A DNA stretch of 28,104 nucleotides from CAVTWS01 sp963738445 (GTDB taxonomy: Bacteria > Actinomycetota > Acidimicrobiia > Acidimicrobiales > SHLQ01). This document shows, piece by piece, positions 1 through 7,876 of the stretch. The stretch lies in NCBI GenBank assembly GCA_963738445.1, contig CAVTWS010000022.1, positions 1 through 28,104 of the forward strand. The letters run 5' to 3'. A program made the translations under genes and the position numbers. The first letter of the stretch is position 1. The number at the start of each line of letters is the position of its first letter. Under the pieces are notes generated by a model. That model was not told where the DNA came from. It ran no database searches and saw nothing but the letters and a program-made list of their open reading frames with translations.

Positions 1-545
1 CCGTCGAACAGGGAATCGTCGGCGGTGACCCCGGACGGCATCGACCACGTTGGATGCCAGTCCCCGCGAACAGCCTGATGTCGACCGCGATCCGCGCCGG
101 CCTCGGGATCGACGAGGGGTTCGAGCACGTCGTAGTCGACGACGATGAGCTGGGCCGGTAGCGGCCCCATGGGGTCGGAGTCTCCGCGGACCACGACCGC
201 GGCCACGGGTTCACCGACGAAACGAACCACGCCGTCGGCCATGGCCGGACGAACCAGCGCCTGGTCGAGGAACGCCGAGTGCCGGGGGGAACGGTGCCAG
301 ACCGCCCGCCGCCAACTCGGCCGCGGTGAACACCGCCACCACCCCAGGCGCCTGCGCCGCCTCGGTCGTGTCGATCGAGACGATGCGGGCGTGGGCTGCC
401 GGGGGACCGCAGGTAGGTGAGGTGAGCGGCGCCAGGCAGGTCGAGGTCGGCGATGTATCGCCGCCGGTGGTCAGGAACTTGGGGCCCTCGAACCACAACA
501 GCCGGGTGCCGAGGATGCTGCCGTGGGTGTCGATGATGCCGTCAC
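1..545 (-). CDS. CoxL/xanthine dehydrogenase-type molybdopterin subunit, 5' part, frameshifted
   Basis: This is the N-terminal ~180 residues of a molybdenum hydroxylase large subunit (CO dehydrogenase/aldehyde oxidase family). The rest lies beyond the left edge of the window. Translating the minus strand in pieces gives SILGTRLLWFEGPKFLTTGG, then AHARIVSIDTTEAAQAPGVV, then FVGEPVAAVVVRGDSDP and IVVDYDVLEPLVDPEA, which is the a/b hammerhead start of the family. The pieces lie in different frames. Single-base indels are needed near 521, 455, 410 and 275, the 410 one being an extra C in a C run. A GTG at 545 fits the expected start once one base is restored. The gene follows the alcohol dehydrogenase by about 48 bp on the same strand. 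The family oxidises aldehydes, purines, CO or related compounds with small FeS and FAD subunits, none of which is visible here. The substrate is unknown. Confidence 0.75.
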
Positions 546-592
546 GCTCGGACTGGCCCGGCTCGGCCGCGACACGACACGGCTCGGCGACG

Positions 593-1697
593 TCAGGAGA
601 AGGTGAGGACGCCCGGGCGAGCGTGCCGCCGTGCATGTCCTCGACGACGGTGTGGAACTGCTCCATCGGATAGGTCTTGCTCACCATCGGGTCGAGGTCG
701 AGCAGGCCCTTCTTGTAGAGGTCGACGATCACCGGGATGTCACGCTGCGCCCGCACGCCGCCGGCGCGGCTGCCGATGATGCCGCGGTCGACCTGGGTGA
801 GGTGCGTGATCGGGATGTCGTAGGTGACGCCCGGCGCCGGCACGCCGACCTGCACGCACACGCCGCCCCAGTCGAGGACCTGCACGGCCTGCGCGGTGAC
901 CGCCGGGTGGCCGACGCACTCGAACGACCAGTTCACGCCGCCGGCGCCGAAGGGACCCTCGGGCACCTCGGCCGAGAGGGCAGCAGCTCGTGGATCGCCT
1001 GCACCGCGTCGTCCTCGGCCGCGTTGATGAAGTGCGTCGCGCCGAGCTGCAGCGCGAGCTCGCCCTTCGAGGCCACGGTGTCGACGGCGATGATGTGGTT
1101 GGCGGCCTTGATGCGCAGCGCCTGGATGGTGGAGAGGCCGACGCCGCCGGCGCCGAACACCGCGACGTTGTCGCCCGGCTGCACGTTGGCCCGGTTGAAC
1201 ACCGAGCCCATGCCGGTGACCACGCCGCAGGCGATGAGGCAGGCCGAGGTGAGCGGCACCTCGGGGTCGATCGGGACCGCCTGCACCTCCTTCACCACGG
1301 TCATCTCCGCGAACGACGAGGTGGCGGCGAAGTTGCCGGCCGGCTCGCCGCCGACGGTGAAGATCTCGCGGCGGTTGCCGAGGCGTCTTGCGGCACCACG
1401 TGGGCTTGCCGACCGAGCACTGGTCGCAGATGCCGCAGTTGGAGACGGTGGCGATGACCACGTGGTCGCCCGCCTTCACCCGGGTGACAGCGGCGCCGAC
1501 CGCCTCGACGACGCCCGCGCCCTCGTGGCCCATCAGCGACGGCGCCGGCCACGGGATGGTGCCGTCGAGCAGGCTGACGTCGCTGTGGCAGACGCCCGCC
1601 GCGACCAGCCGGACGAGCACCTCATCGGCTCCGGGTCGACCACGGTGACGTCGTCGCGAACGTCGGCGGCCTCACCGTTGAACACGATTCCACGCAT
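593..1697 (-). CDS. Zn-dependent alcohol dehydrogenase (MDR family), frameshifted
   Basis: This is a medium-chain NAD(P)-dependent alcohol dehydrogenase of about 365 residues once frames are joined, close to the usual length. It starts at ATG 1697 (MRGIVFNGEAADVRDD), with AGGGGA six bases upstream. Visible parts are the catalytic zinc segment GVCHSDVSLLDG and GHEGAG, the structural zinc lobe CGICDQCSVGKPTWC with four Cys, the Rossmann motif VFGAGGVGLSTIQAL, and a C-terminus ending HGGTLARGVLTFS at TGA 593. Single-base frame breaks are needed near 1630, 1385, 985 and 615. The long alternative-frame ORFs across this gene are artefacts of these breaks. The fold resembles NDMA-dependent or actinobacterial group III alcohol dehydrogenases, which oxidise alcohols to aldehydes. 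The adjacent CoxL-type oxidase could take the aldehyde further, which is inference. It is unclear whether the breaks are mutations or sequencing indels. Confidence 0.85.
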
Positions 1698-1788
1698 GGG
1701 TGTCCCCTCTCGTCGATCTCGCTGATCGATGCCCATGGTCGCCCCGGATGCGTCACACCCGCCAGTCCGACCGCTCGACCGACCACCA

Positions 1789-1931
1789 CCCGCTCGAACT
1801 GCACGCCAGCCGACCGCCCGTGTCGACGAGCGCGCAGTTCGGGGTTTGGGGTTCGGGGTCCAGCACCCACTCGAACTCCGCGCGCCAGCCGACCTCCCGT
1901 GTCGTCGGGGCACGCAGTTCGGGGGTTTGGG
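1789..1931. repeat. Two-copy imperfect direct repeat of ~64 bp
   Basis: Copy 1 spans about 1789-1851 and copy 2 about 1867-1931, a period near 78 bp. Both contain CGAACT, then CGCCAGCCGACC, CCCGTGTCG, CGCAGTTCGGGG and TTTGGG in the same order, with scattered mismatches and a few indels. The repeat fills the space upstream of the alcohol dehydrogenase and stops just before the CoA-transferase fragment. No convincing protein is encoded across it on either strand. Confidence 0.8.
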
Positions 1932-1940
1932 CGCGGGCGG

Positions 1941-2156
1941 GGCTTCCTCGTCCCGGTGGACCAGCCCGGGCTCGGCCAGGCGCTGGTCGAAGGTCCCGCG
2001 TACACGGGATCACGCTTCGGGCCGCCTCGGTGCGATCCGGCTCCGCTGACCAGCCAGCACACCGCGGAGATCTGCCGGGACATCCTCGGTCTGGACGACG
2101 GCGAGATCGCCCGCCTCGTCGACGCCGGAGCCATCGAGCCCCCGCCGGAAGGATGA
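1941..2156 (+). pseudogene. CaiB/BaiF (family III) CoA-transferase, C-terminal fragment
   Basis: An open frame of 71 codons ending at TGA 2154-2156 reads GFLVPVDQPGLGQALVEGPA and, near the end, SQHTAEICRDILGLDDGEIA. This is the typical last segment of family III CoA-transferases, where a G-x-HT-x-E-x-L-x-x-LLG-x-x-x-x-EI motif precedes the C-terminus. Family members are about 400 residues, so roughly 330 residues are missing. Upstream of about 1941 the frame runs into the repeat unit and no longer resembles the family. No start codon or ribosome binding site belongs to this piece. It is either a deletion remnant or the product of a misjoined assembly. Confidence 0.7.
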
Positions 2157-2202
2157 TGCGACGGCCGGTCGCGGCCCGCTCGCTGCCCCCCAACCTTCAG
2201 GG

Positions 2203-2468
2203 CTCTACACCTCCCACCCCCCCTCCCCCCCCCTCCCCTCCTCCCCCCCCCTTCCCCCCCCCCCTCCCCCTCCACCCTCCTCCCCCTCCCCTCCCCTCCT
2301 CGTTCCCCCTCCCCCCTCCCTTCCCCCCCCCCCCCCCCCCTCCCCCTCCCCTCCTCCCCCCCCCCCCCCCCTCCACTCCACCCCCCTTCCCTCCCCCCCC
2401 CTCCAACCCCTCCCCCCCCCCCCTCCCTCCCTCCCCCCTCCCCTCCCCCTCCCCCCCCCACCCCCCCC
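2203..2468. repeat. Homopyrimidine C/T tract (purine strand G-rich)
   Basis: About 266 bp consist almost entirely of C and T, with one internal G at 2302 and a handful of A. C-runs reach 16-18 bases, for example 2323-2340 and 2356-2371. It runs directly into the stop codon of the SDR at 2468-2470. The minus strand is a continuous series of G-runs capable of G-quadruplex or triplex formation. The Pro-rich and Gly-rich open frames across it are consequences of composition. It could be a real low-complexity locus or a sequencing/consensus artefact. Confidence 0.85.
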
Positions 2469-3223
2469 TAGCCGATCGAGAGGGTGAATCCGCCGGCGAC
2501 ACGCAGGGTCTCGCCGGTGACGGACTTCGCCTTCTCCGACACCAGGTAGAGCATCGCTTCCACGATGTCGGCCTCCTCGCCTTCCTGGTCGAGCACCTGC
2601 TGGGCCATGACTCCGGCCACCATGGCCGCCGGCAACTCGGCGCGGATCGTGTCCGTGAAGATAAGCCCGGGGGCGATGGCGTTGACGATCCCGTCTCGAC
2701 CAAGCTCGTGGGCCGAGGTCATCGTCTCACCGCGTACGGCCAGCTTCGAGACGCCGTACGCCGTAGGGCACGGATACCCCGCCGACGACGAGATGTTGAC
2801 GATGCAGGCGTTGGGTCGGCCCTTCATGTGCGGGGCGGCGGCCAGCGTGCCGATGATGGTCCCCATCAGGTTCACGTCGAACAGCTGGCGCAAACGAGGG
2901 ACACCGGTGGCGGCCATCGACACGCTGAACTCCGCCGAGTGCAGGCCCACGTTGTTGATGTAGATGTCGATGCCGCCGTGGGCCGAGACGGTGTCGTCGA
3001 CCATCCGTCGCACCTGGTGCTCGTCGGCCACATCGCACACGAAGGCGGATGCGGAACCGCCCGTCGCCACGATCTCGGCCGCCGCACCGTCCACGGCCGC
3101 TCCGTCGATGTCGGCCAGCACCACGTGTGCGCCGCAGGCGGTCAACGCGTGTCCGAACGCCTTGCCGAAGCCCCGCCCGCCCCCGGTGATGACCGCGGAC
3201 GCGACCCTCGTGTTCCCGACCAC
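2468..3223 (-). CDS. SDR family NAD(P)-dependent oxidoreductase
   Basis: This is a complete classical short-chain dehydrogenase of 251 residues. The cofactor motif TGGGRGFG is at residues 13-20, the NNAG-type motif appears as NNVG at 90-93, the serine cluster ISSSAGY is near 145-150, and the active site YGVSK gives Tyr156 and Lys160. The GTG at 3223 is used as start. Shine-Dalgarno support is weak, and an overlapping GTG in another frame suggests the extreme N-terminus could be off by an indel. Such enzymes interconvert hydroxy and keto groups with NAD(P), and the substrate cannot be predicted. The stop codon abuts the C/T tract directly. It lies downstream of the GGDEF-EAL gene on the same strand after a 63-bp gap. 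Confidence 0.9.
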   Translation of the reverse strand: MVGNTRVASAVITGGGRGFGKAFGHALTACGAHVVLADIDGAAVDGAAAEIVATGGSASAFVCDVADEHQVRRMVDDTVSAHGGIDIYINNVGLHSAEFSVSMAATGVPRLRQLFDVNLMGTIIGTLAAAPHMKGRPNACIVNISSSAGYPCPTAYGVSKLAVRGETMTSAHELGRDGIVNAIAPGLIFTDTIRAELPAAMVAGVMAQQVLDQEGEEADIVEAMLYLVSEKAKSVTGETLRVAGGFTLSIG

Positions 3224-3286
3224 TGGTGCTCACGACGACGCTCCTCGATCGGGCCTGCGGGCATGATATTCACAACGGCATCAACG

Positions 3287-5614
3287 TCACAGGCCGATCA
3301 CCGATGAGCAAGGCTCGCGGTCCGCCAGCGGCCCGCCGAACCATTCACTCTCGTGGCTGAAGTCATGGCCGGTGCGCTGTCGAAGCCAGTCGAGCAGTTC
3401 GTCCACCGGCACGGGCCGCAAGATGTGGAATCCCTGGCCGATGTCACAGCCGAGCTCCCGCAGCCAGTCGAGGGCAACGGAATCCTCGACGCCCTCGGCC
3501 ACGACGGGTAGATGAAGCGCGTGCGCCAACTCGATAGTCGACCGGATGATCGCCGAGTTGTGATGGTCGGCGGGGACGCCTTGCAGGAACGAGCGGTCCA
3601 GCTTGAGCTCGGTGATCGGCAGGTCACGGATGTACGACAGCGATGCCTGACCGGTGCCGTAATCGTCCACCGAGATGTCCACACCGATCACGCTGATCTC
3701 GTGGAGCGTGCGCAGGCTCCGGATCCGGTCGGTCATGACCGAGTCCTCGGTGACCTCGATCACGAGCAGATCGGGGGTCAGGTTGTGTTCGGCCAGCATC
3801 GTGACAACAGTGTCGGCCAACGCCTCGCTGATGAGATCCGACGCCGCGATGTTGACGGACATCCGGAGCGGGAATCCCGATCGATACAACAGCGAACAAT
3901 CGCTCAGGGCCTGGCGAAGCACGAAATCGGTCAGCGGATCCATCAAGTTGAATCGCTGGAGAAGGTGCAGGAACTGAGCAGGAGCCACCAGCCCATGTTC
4001 AGGATGGTGCCACCGGACCAAGGCCTCGACCCCGATGATGTCCCCGGTCCCGAGCCTCATCTGCGGTTGGTAGAACAACTGGAACTGGTTCTCGGCGAAC
4101 GCTGCCCGTAGATCGGTGACCATCTCGAGTCGGCCGCGGGTCGGGTTGTCCGTATCGGTCTGGAACAGCTCGACGCCGGTCCGTAGGCGCTTGGCCCGAT
4201 ACATCGCGATGTCAGCACACGACAAGATGCTTTCGGCAGTCGTGCCGTGCGCCGGCGAGCACACGATGCCGACACTGGCATCGACCGCGACCTGAATGCC
4301 CTGGAGGCTAAACGATTCATGCAATGAGGCTCGGAGGCAGGCGGCGGTCTCCATCGCGGCCTCGGACTCCAGGCCTCGAAGGATGATGGCGAACTCGTCT
4401 CCCCCGAGTCGGGCGAGCACGCCGGACGCGGACACGGCGGAGAACCGTTGGCCGACCGCATGAAGGAGCTGATCGCCGGCGACGTGGCCGAGCGAGTCGT
4501 TGATCTCCTTGAAACCGTCGAGGTCCACGACCAGCAGCGAGGCGACCTCGTCCGATCCGTCGACGGCGAGCGCGAGCTCTTCGAGCAGCAGCCGGCGGTT
4601 GGGCAGGCCGGTGAGTGCGTCGGTGCGAGCCTCGCGACGCGTCGCCGCGAGCGCCTGGACCTCCCGGAGGGTGAGCGCGAACCGCACTACGGCCGCTCCA
4701 AGGGCCACGATCGCCAACACGACCGCCAGCACCGGGATCGTGTGCCGTTGGCCGTACGCCAGCAGGCCGACCGAGGAGATCGCAAACACGGACGGTACGA
4801 GGAACAAGGGTTTCTGGTCGTCCGGAGACGGACGGGTTCGTCCTCTCGTGCAGGAGGCGAAGCCGATGATCACCGCGCTCAGCGGCCATGAGATGTCAAG
4901 GAGCCCGCCCTCGACATAGGTGCCGGAAGCCTCCCGGAACAGGTACACGACGTCGCCCACCGTGGTCACCGCGAGGCCCGCCCCCAACAGCCAATACACG
5001 GCATCTCGGGCCCGGAGCGCCGACGCGGTCGTGACCAGTAGGGCGACGAGCAACACCTCCGCGGTCGGGTAGGCGAGGTTGGTCGCCACCACGGCCAGAC
5101 TTCCGTCGGTGACCTCGAGGGCGGGGCCGAGGGCGAACGCAACGATCAGAGCCGCCGCCCCCAGTCCGCCGACCCCACCGTCGAGCCATGTGCTGGGTTG
5201 GAACCTCGTCGTTCGCGAGCTGCTCAGTTCGACGATCGCCACGTACAGCAGGACGTAGAACGCCAGCCACATCGCGTCGGCCGGTGAGGGGTAGATGTCC
5301 TGGTCCCCGACGACGAGGCTTCCGTAGAGGTTCCCCCCGACGTACAAGGCGTAGCCGAGTCCGAGCGCACGCCACGCCTTCCACCCGGCGTCGCGTCGTG
5401 CGAACCGGACCCAGCAACTGATCGAAGCGAGGGCGAAGGGCACGTTGTACAACCCGGCATCGAGCCACGGGTTGTACTCACCGCGGTGGGGTCGGAACAG
5501 CACCGAGGCCGTGAAGATCAGGAAGCTCAGAGCCATCAGCCATCGCAGCACGACGAAGATCGACCAGTCGTCAGCCACCGCGCCCGTGTTCGTGTTCGAC
5601 CGTGGTGGGGTCAC
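3287..5614 (-). CDS. Membrane-anchored GGDEF-EAL cyclic-di-GMP protein
   Basis: This intact 775-residue protein is predicted to make and/or degrade cyclic di-GMP. Residues ~17-314 hold about ten hydrophobic segments forming a membrane sensor. The GGDEF domain starts at DALTGLPNR (332-340) and has an intact GGDEF at 404-408. The EAL domain has EAL at 530-532, the Asn in SVNIA (588), Glu620 in VIEVTE, the Asp pair of VDDYGTG (650-651), Lys671, Glu707 in AEGVE and Gln727, so the phosphodiesterase residues look complete. The usual inhibitory RxxD I-site just before GGDEF is absent (SASGVLAR instead). It starts at GTG 5614 with GAGG about six bases upstream. The signal sensed is unknown. Its neighbours are metabolic genes with no obvious cyclic-di-GMP link. 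Confidence 0.95.
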   Translation of the reverse strand: MTPPRSNTNTGAVADDWSIFVVLRWLMALSFLIFTASVLFRPHRGEYNPWLDAGLYNVPFALASISCWVRFARRDAGWKAWRALGLGYALYVGGNLYGSLVVGDQDIYPSPADAMWLAFYVLLYVAIVELSSSRTTRFQPSTWLDGGVGGLGAAALIVAFALGPALEVTDGSLAVVATNLAYPTAEVLLVALLVTTASALRARDAVYWLLGAGLAVTTVGDVVYLFREASGTYVEGGLLDISWPLSAVIIGFASCTRGRTRPSPDDQKPLFLVPSVFAISSVGLLAYGQRHTIPVLAVVLAIVALGAAVVRFALTLREVQALAATRREARTDALTGLPNRRLLLEELALAVDGSDEVASLLVVDLDGFKEINDSLGHVAGDQLLHAVGQRFSAVSASGVLARLGGDEFAIILRGLESEAAMETAACLRASLHESFSLQGIQVAVDASVGIVCSPAHGTTAESILSCADIAMYRAKRLRTGVELFQTDTDNPTRGRLEMVTDLRAAFAENQFQLFYQPQMRLGTGDIIGVEALVRWHHPEHGLVAPAQFLHLLQRFNLMDPLTDFVLRQALSDCSLLYRSGFPLRMSVNIAASDLISEALADTVVTMLAEHNLTPDLLVIEVTEDSVMTDRIRSLRTLHEISVIGVDISVDDYGTGQASLSYIRDLPITELKLDRSFLQGVPADHHNSAIIRSTIELAHALHLPVVAEGVEDSVALDWLRELGCDIGQGFHILRPVPVDELLDWLRQRTGHDFSHESEWFGGPLADREPCSSVIGL

Positions 5615-5653
5615 GCAGAACCTCGTCTCGTCGCCGAGGTCATCGACACACGT

Positions 5654-5706
5654 CTCGGGGCGATTGATGAGGCAGACGGCTCAATGGCGATTCGTACCGC
5701 CCCGAG
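5654..5706 (-). terminator. Possible hairpin after the kinase operon
   Basis: CTCGGGGCG (5654-5662) and CGCCCCGAG (5698-5706) form a perfect 9-bp inverted repeat with a 35-nt spacer, just after the stop of the last kinase gene and before the GGDEF-EAL start. The position fits a transcription end for the minus-strand operon, but the long loop and absence of a T-run make this weak. Confidence 0.2.
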
Positions 5707-5723
5707 GCTCGACCCGACGGTCG

Positions 5724-6764
5724 CTACACCCCGAGACGAGCGAAGGTCTCGTGGTGCTCGACGGCCGAGCCGAGGCGATCGACGAAGGCCAGGATGATCG
5801 GCCGGTCCACCCGCCGGGTGATGCCCCACATGTAGTAGCCGTAGGCCAGGGCGTCGCGGTAGGCATCCCACGCCTCGGCCACGGTCGGCACGTCGCCTCC
5901 GAGCGCCCGCCGGGCACCCAGGTAGTGATCCAGCAGGTCGCGCTCGGCCCGTTCCCGCTCGGCCACCTCCAGCACAGCCACCAGGTGATAGGCCACGTCC
6001 ATGGCCCACGGGCCGAGCTGGACGACCTGCCAGTCGATGAGCCCGGGGTTGCCGTCGGAGTCGAGGTAGAGGTTGCCGGCGTGGGCGTCGCCGTGGACGT
6101 AGTGGTTCGGTGCCGCCGCCGCCCGCTCGGCCAGCACGGCCAGGGCGGCCCGCAGGCGGGAGGCCTGGGCGGTCTCGGGCGCCAGGCCATCGGTCCGGCC
6201 ATCGTCGAGCAGGGCCTGCAGCTCGTCCTCGGTCATGACGTGGAGGTACGACCCGAACCGGGTGTCGAGCCAGCCGGCGTCGGGGGGCGCCAGGACCGAA
6301 GGGTCGGCGGCGTGGAGGCGGGCCAGCTGCTCGAGCGTGCCGGCGGCCTGGTCGACCGAGTAGGGGCTCAGCGCGGTGAGGAACCGGGCGCCGTCGGCCA
6401 CCAGGTCGCGCATGAGCACCATGCCGTGACCGGTGTCGGGATCGATTCCGGCGCGCACGCACGGGGGCACCCGCAGGTCGAGCAACGGCGCCAGGTCGGT
6501 GTAGAAGCGGGTCTCGATCTGGCCCACGTTGGCCATGGCGCGGCTCTGTTCGGCGAAGTAGCCCTTCACGCAGAACGACGACGGGAGGTCGCCCGGATCG
6601 GCACCGTAGGTCACGCCAAAGCGCACCTTTGACGCGATGGTGACCAGGTGCTCGACCACTTCGGTGCCCGTGACCGGCACGCCGAGCACCGCGGTGAGCC
6701 ACTCGGGCGACAGGACGACATCGAGGTCGAGCGGGGCGGGAGAGACGCCGGCGGGCACGTTCAT
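5724..6764 (-). CDS. APH/ecdysteroid-kinase-like phosphotransferase
   Basis: This is a complete 346-residue kinase-fold protein. Key features are Lys67 in FCVKGY (ATP-binding lysine position), the Brenner catalytic motif HGDAHAGNLYL with His224, Asp226 and Asn231, and the metal-binding LIDWQ with Asp244. These match small-molecule phosphotransferases of the aminoglycoside, choline and ecdysteroid kinase superfamily. Its ATG at 6764 overlaps the TGA of the upstream kinase in the sequence ATGA, so the two are translationally coupled. It is the last gene of an operon with SDR, F420 nitroreductase and P450. In such a setting it more likely phosphorylates a hydroxylated metabolite than an antibiotic, which is inference. 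The substrate is unknown. Confidence 0.9.
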   Translation of the reverse strand: MNVPAGVSPAPLDLDVVLSPEWLTAVLGVPVTGTEVVEHLVTIASKVRFGVTYGADPGDLPSSFCVKGYFAEQSRAMANVGQIETRFYTDLAPLLDLRVPPCVRAGIDPDTGHGMVLMRDLVADGARFLTALSPYSVDQAAGTLEQLARLHAADPSVLAPPDAGWLDTRFGSYLHVMTEDELQALLDDGRTDGLAPETAQASRLRAALAVLAERAAAAPNHYVHGDAHAGNLYLDSDGNPGLIDWQVVQLGPWAMDVAYHLVAVLEVAERERAERDLLDHYLGARRALGGDVPTVAEAWDAYRDALAYGYYMWGITRRVDRPIILAFVDRLGSAVEHHETFARLGV

Positions 6765-7876
6765 GTGATGGGTATCCCCGTGTACTCGGAAGGGCGCGTC
6801 AGGGCCATGCGCGGGCCGATCTGCTTGGCATCGGGGATCCCCTGTAGGGACATGGTGCGGGTGGACAAGATGGCGATGCGGTACCCGGTGAACACCTCGT
6901 ACCAGGTGAGGTCGCCGGCCTTCTCCCCGGTGATCGACTCCCAGAGGTCGATCGTCTCCCGGCGCGACAGCAGTCCGTCGAGCGGAGCGATGCCCCGGCC
7001 CTCGCCGTTGAAGTGGTCGAAGTACACCCACCAGCCGAGGTCCATACGGATACCGGCGTCGTTGGCCTGCTCCCAGTCGAGCACACCGGCAAGTCGGAAG
7101 TCGGGGCCGAAGACCATGTTGCCGGGGCGGGCGTCGCCCCACGAGAAGGCGTCGGGAACGTCGACCGGCCGATTGGCGTCGATCCACTCGGCGTAGGCGA
7201 GGAAGACGTCGGGCGAGTTCCCGTCCATCACCCAGTCACGACAGCGATGCCAGTAGTCGAGCTGACGCTCGAGACCGCTCCCGGCGGTGCCGACCGGGGT
7301 GAGGAACGGCACCGACTCCAGCGGCGTGAGCGCGAAGCGCGCCATCTCCGATACTGCCGACTCCCACGCCACCCGGCGCTGCGCCGGCGTGGCATCGACC
7401 AGGAAGCCCTGCTGGTTGTAAGGCGGCGACGTGACCGGCACCTTCCCCTGGACCTGTTCCATCACGAAGAACGGCAGGCCGACGGCGTCGGGGTCCTCCT
7501 CGAGGTACAGCACCTCGGGCACGGCACGGCCTTGTCCGTGGAGGACCTGGAGCACCCGGGCCTGGAGGAAGAAGTCGGGATCGAGGAAGAGCTGGAACGT
7601 GTCGGGCGCCATCCGGAAAACCAGGTCCCGGCTCCGGGTGCCCGAGCCGTCGCTCCATGTGGCGGTGGTGAGAATCGTCTCGCTCGACGTGCCGGCCCCT
7701 TGGGGGTAGCGGGCATGGGCCAGCTCGATCGAGTCGACCTCGAGGCGGCCGGCCAGCCAGCGACTCAGCCGGCCGGCGATCTCCTCGATGGTCCAGCGTC
7801 GGCTGTTGCGGGCCGCAGCGTACGTGTCGTTGGCGGCCGAATCCGAGGGTCCCCCTGCGCTCATGGACTCATGCAT
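6761..7876 (-). CDS. Phosphotransferase family protein (ACAD10/LvaA-like APH fold)
   Basis: This complete APH-fold kinase of 367-371 residues has the catalytic motif WGDARPGNMVFG (Asp248, Asn253 from the first ATG), the metal motif VLDWE (Asp267) and a downstream LGWW. The LVFRMAP segment around Arg88 and the GDxRxxN...VLDWE pattern recall the APH domains associated with acyl-CoA dehydrogenases (ACAD10/11) and bacterial LvaA, known to phosphorylate hydroxyacyl-CoAs. That assignment is by motif only. Two starts are possible: ATG 7876, overlapping the P450 stop by 8 bp, or ATG 7864, just after it. Its stop overlaps the next kinase start. Two divergent kinases side by side suggest either different substrates or a paired function. 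Confidence 0.9.
   Translation of the reverse strand: MHESMSAGGPSDSAANDTYAAARNSRRWTIEEIAGRLSRWLAGRLEVDSIELAHARYPQGAGTSSETILTTATWSDGSGTRSRDLVFRMAPDTFQLFLDPDFFLQARVLQVLHGQGRAVPEVLYLEEDPDAVGLPFFVMEQVQGKVPVTSPPYNQQGFLVDATPAQRRVAWESAVSEMARFALTPLESVPFLTPVGTAGSGLERQLDYWHRCRDWVMDGNSPDVFLAYAEWIDANRPVDVPDAFSWGDARPGNMVFGPDFRLAGVLDWEQANDAGIRMDLGWWVYFDHFNGEGRGIAPLDGLLSRRETIDLWESITGEKAGDLTWYEVFTGYRIAILSTRTMSLQGIPDAKQIGPRMALTRPSEYTGIPIT

Noticed and set aside
211..1620. A single 469-residue minus-strand protein
   Set aside because: It is a patchwork of ADH and CoxL segments separated by nonsense arginine-rich stretches, created by frame breaks in two different genes.
631..1725. A 364-residue plus-strand ORF
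   Set aside because: It is antisense to the alcohol dehydrogenase. The composition is typical of a high-GC shadow frame and there are no domains.
1622..2461. Long Gly/Glu/Arg-rich (minus) and Pro-rich (plus, 1700-3307) open frames across the C/T tract
   Set aside because: They arise because a strand made of C and T lacks stop codons. They run antisense through the ADH start or the SDR and have no family-like sequence.
5445..6632. A 395-residue plus-strand ORF
   Set aside because: It is antisense to the kinase with intact HGD and DW motifs. The His/Gly/Val-rich composition is typical of a shadow frame.
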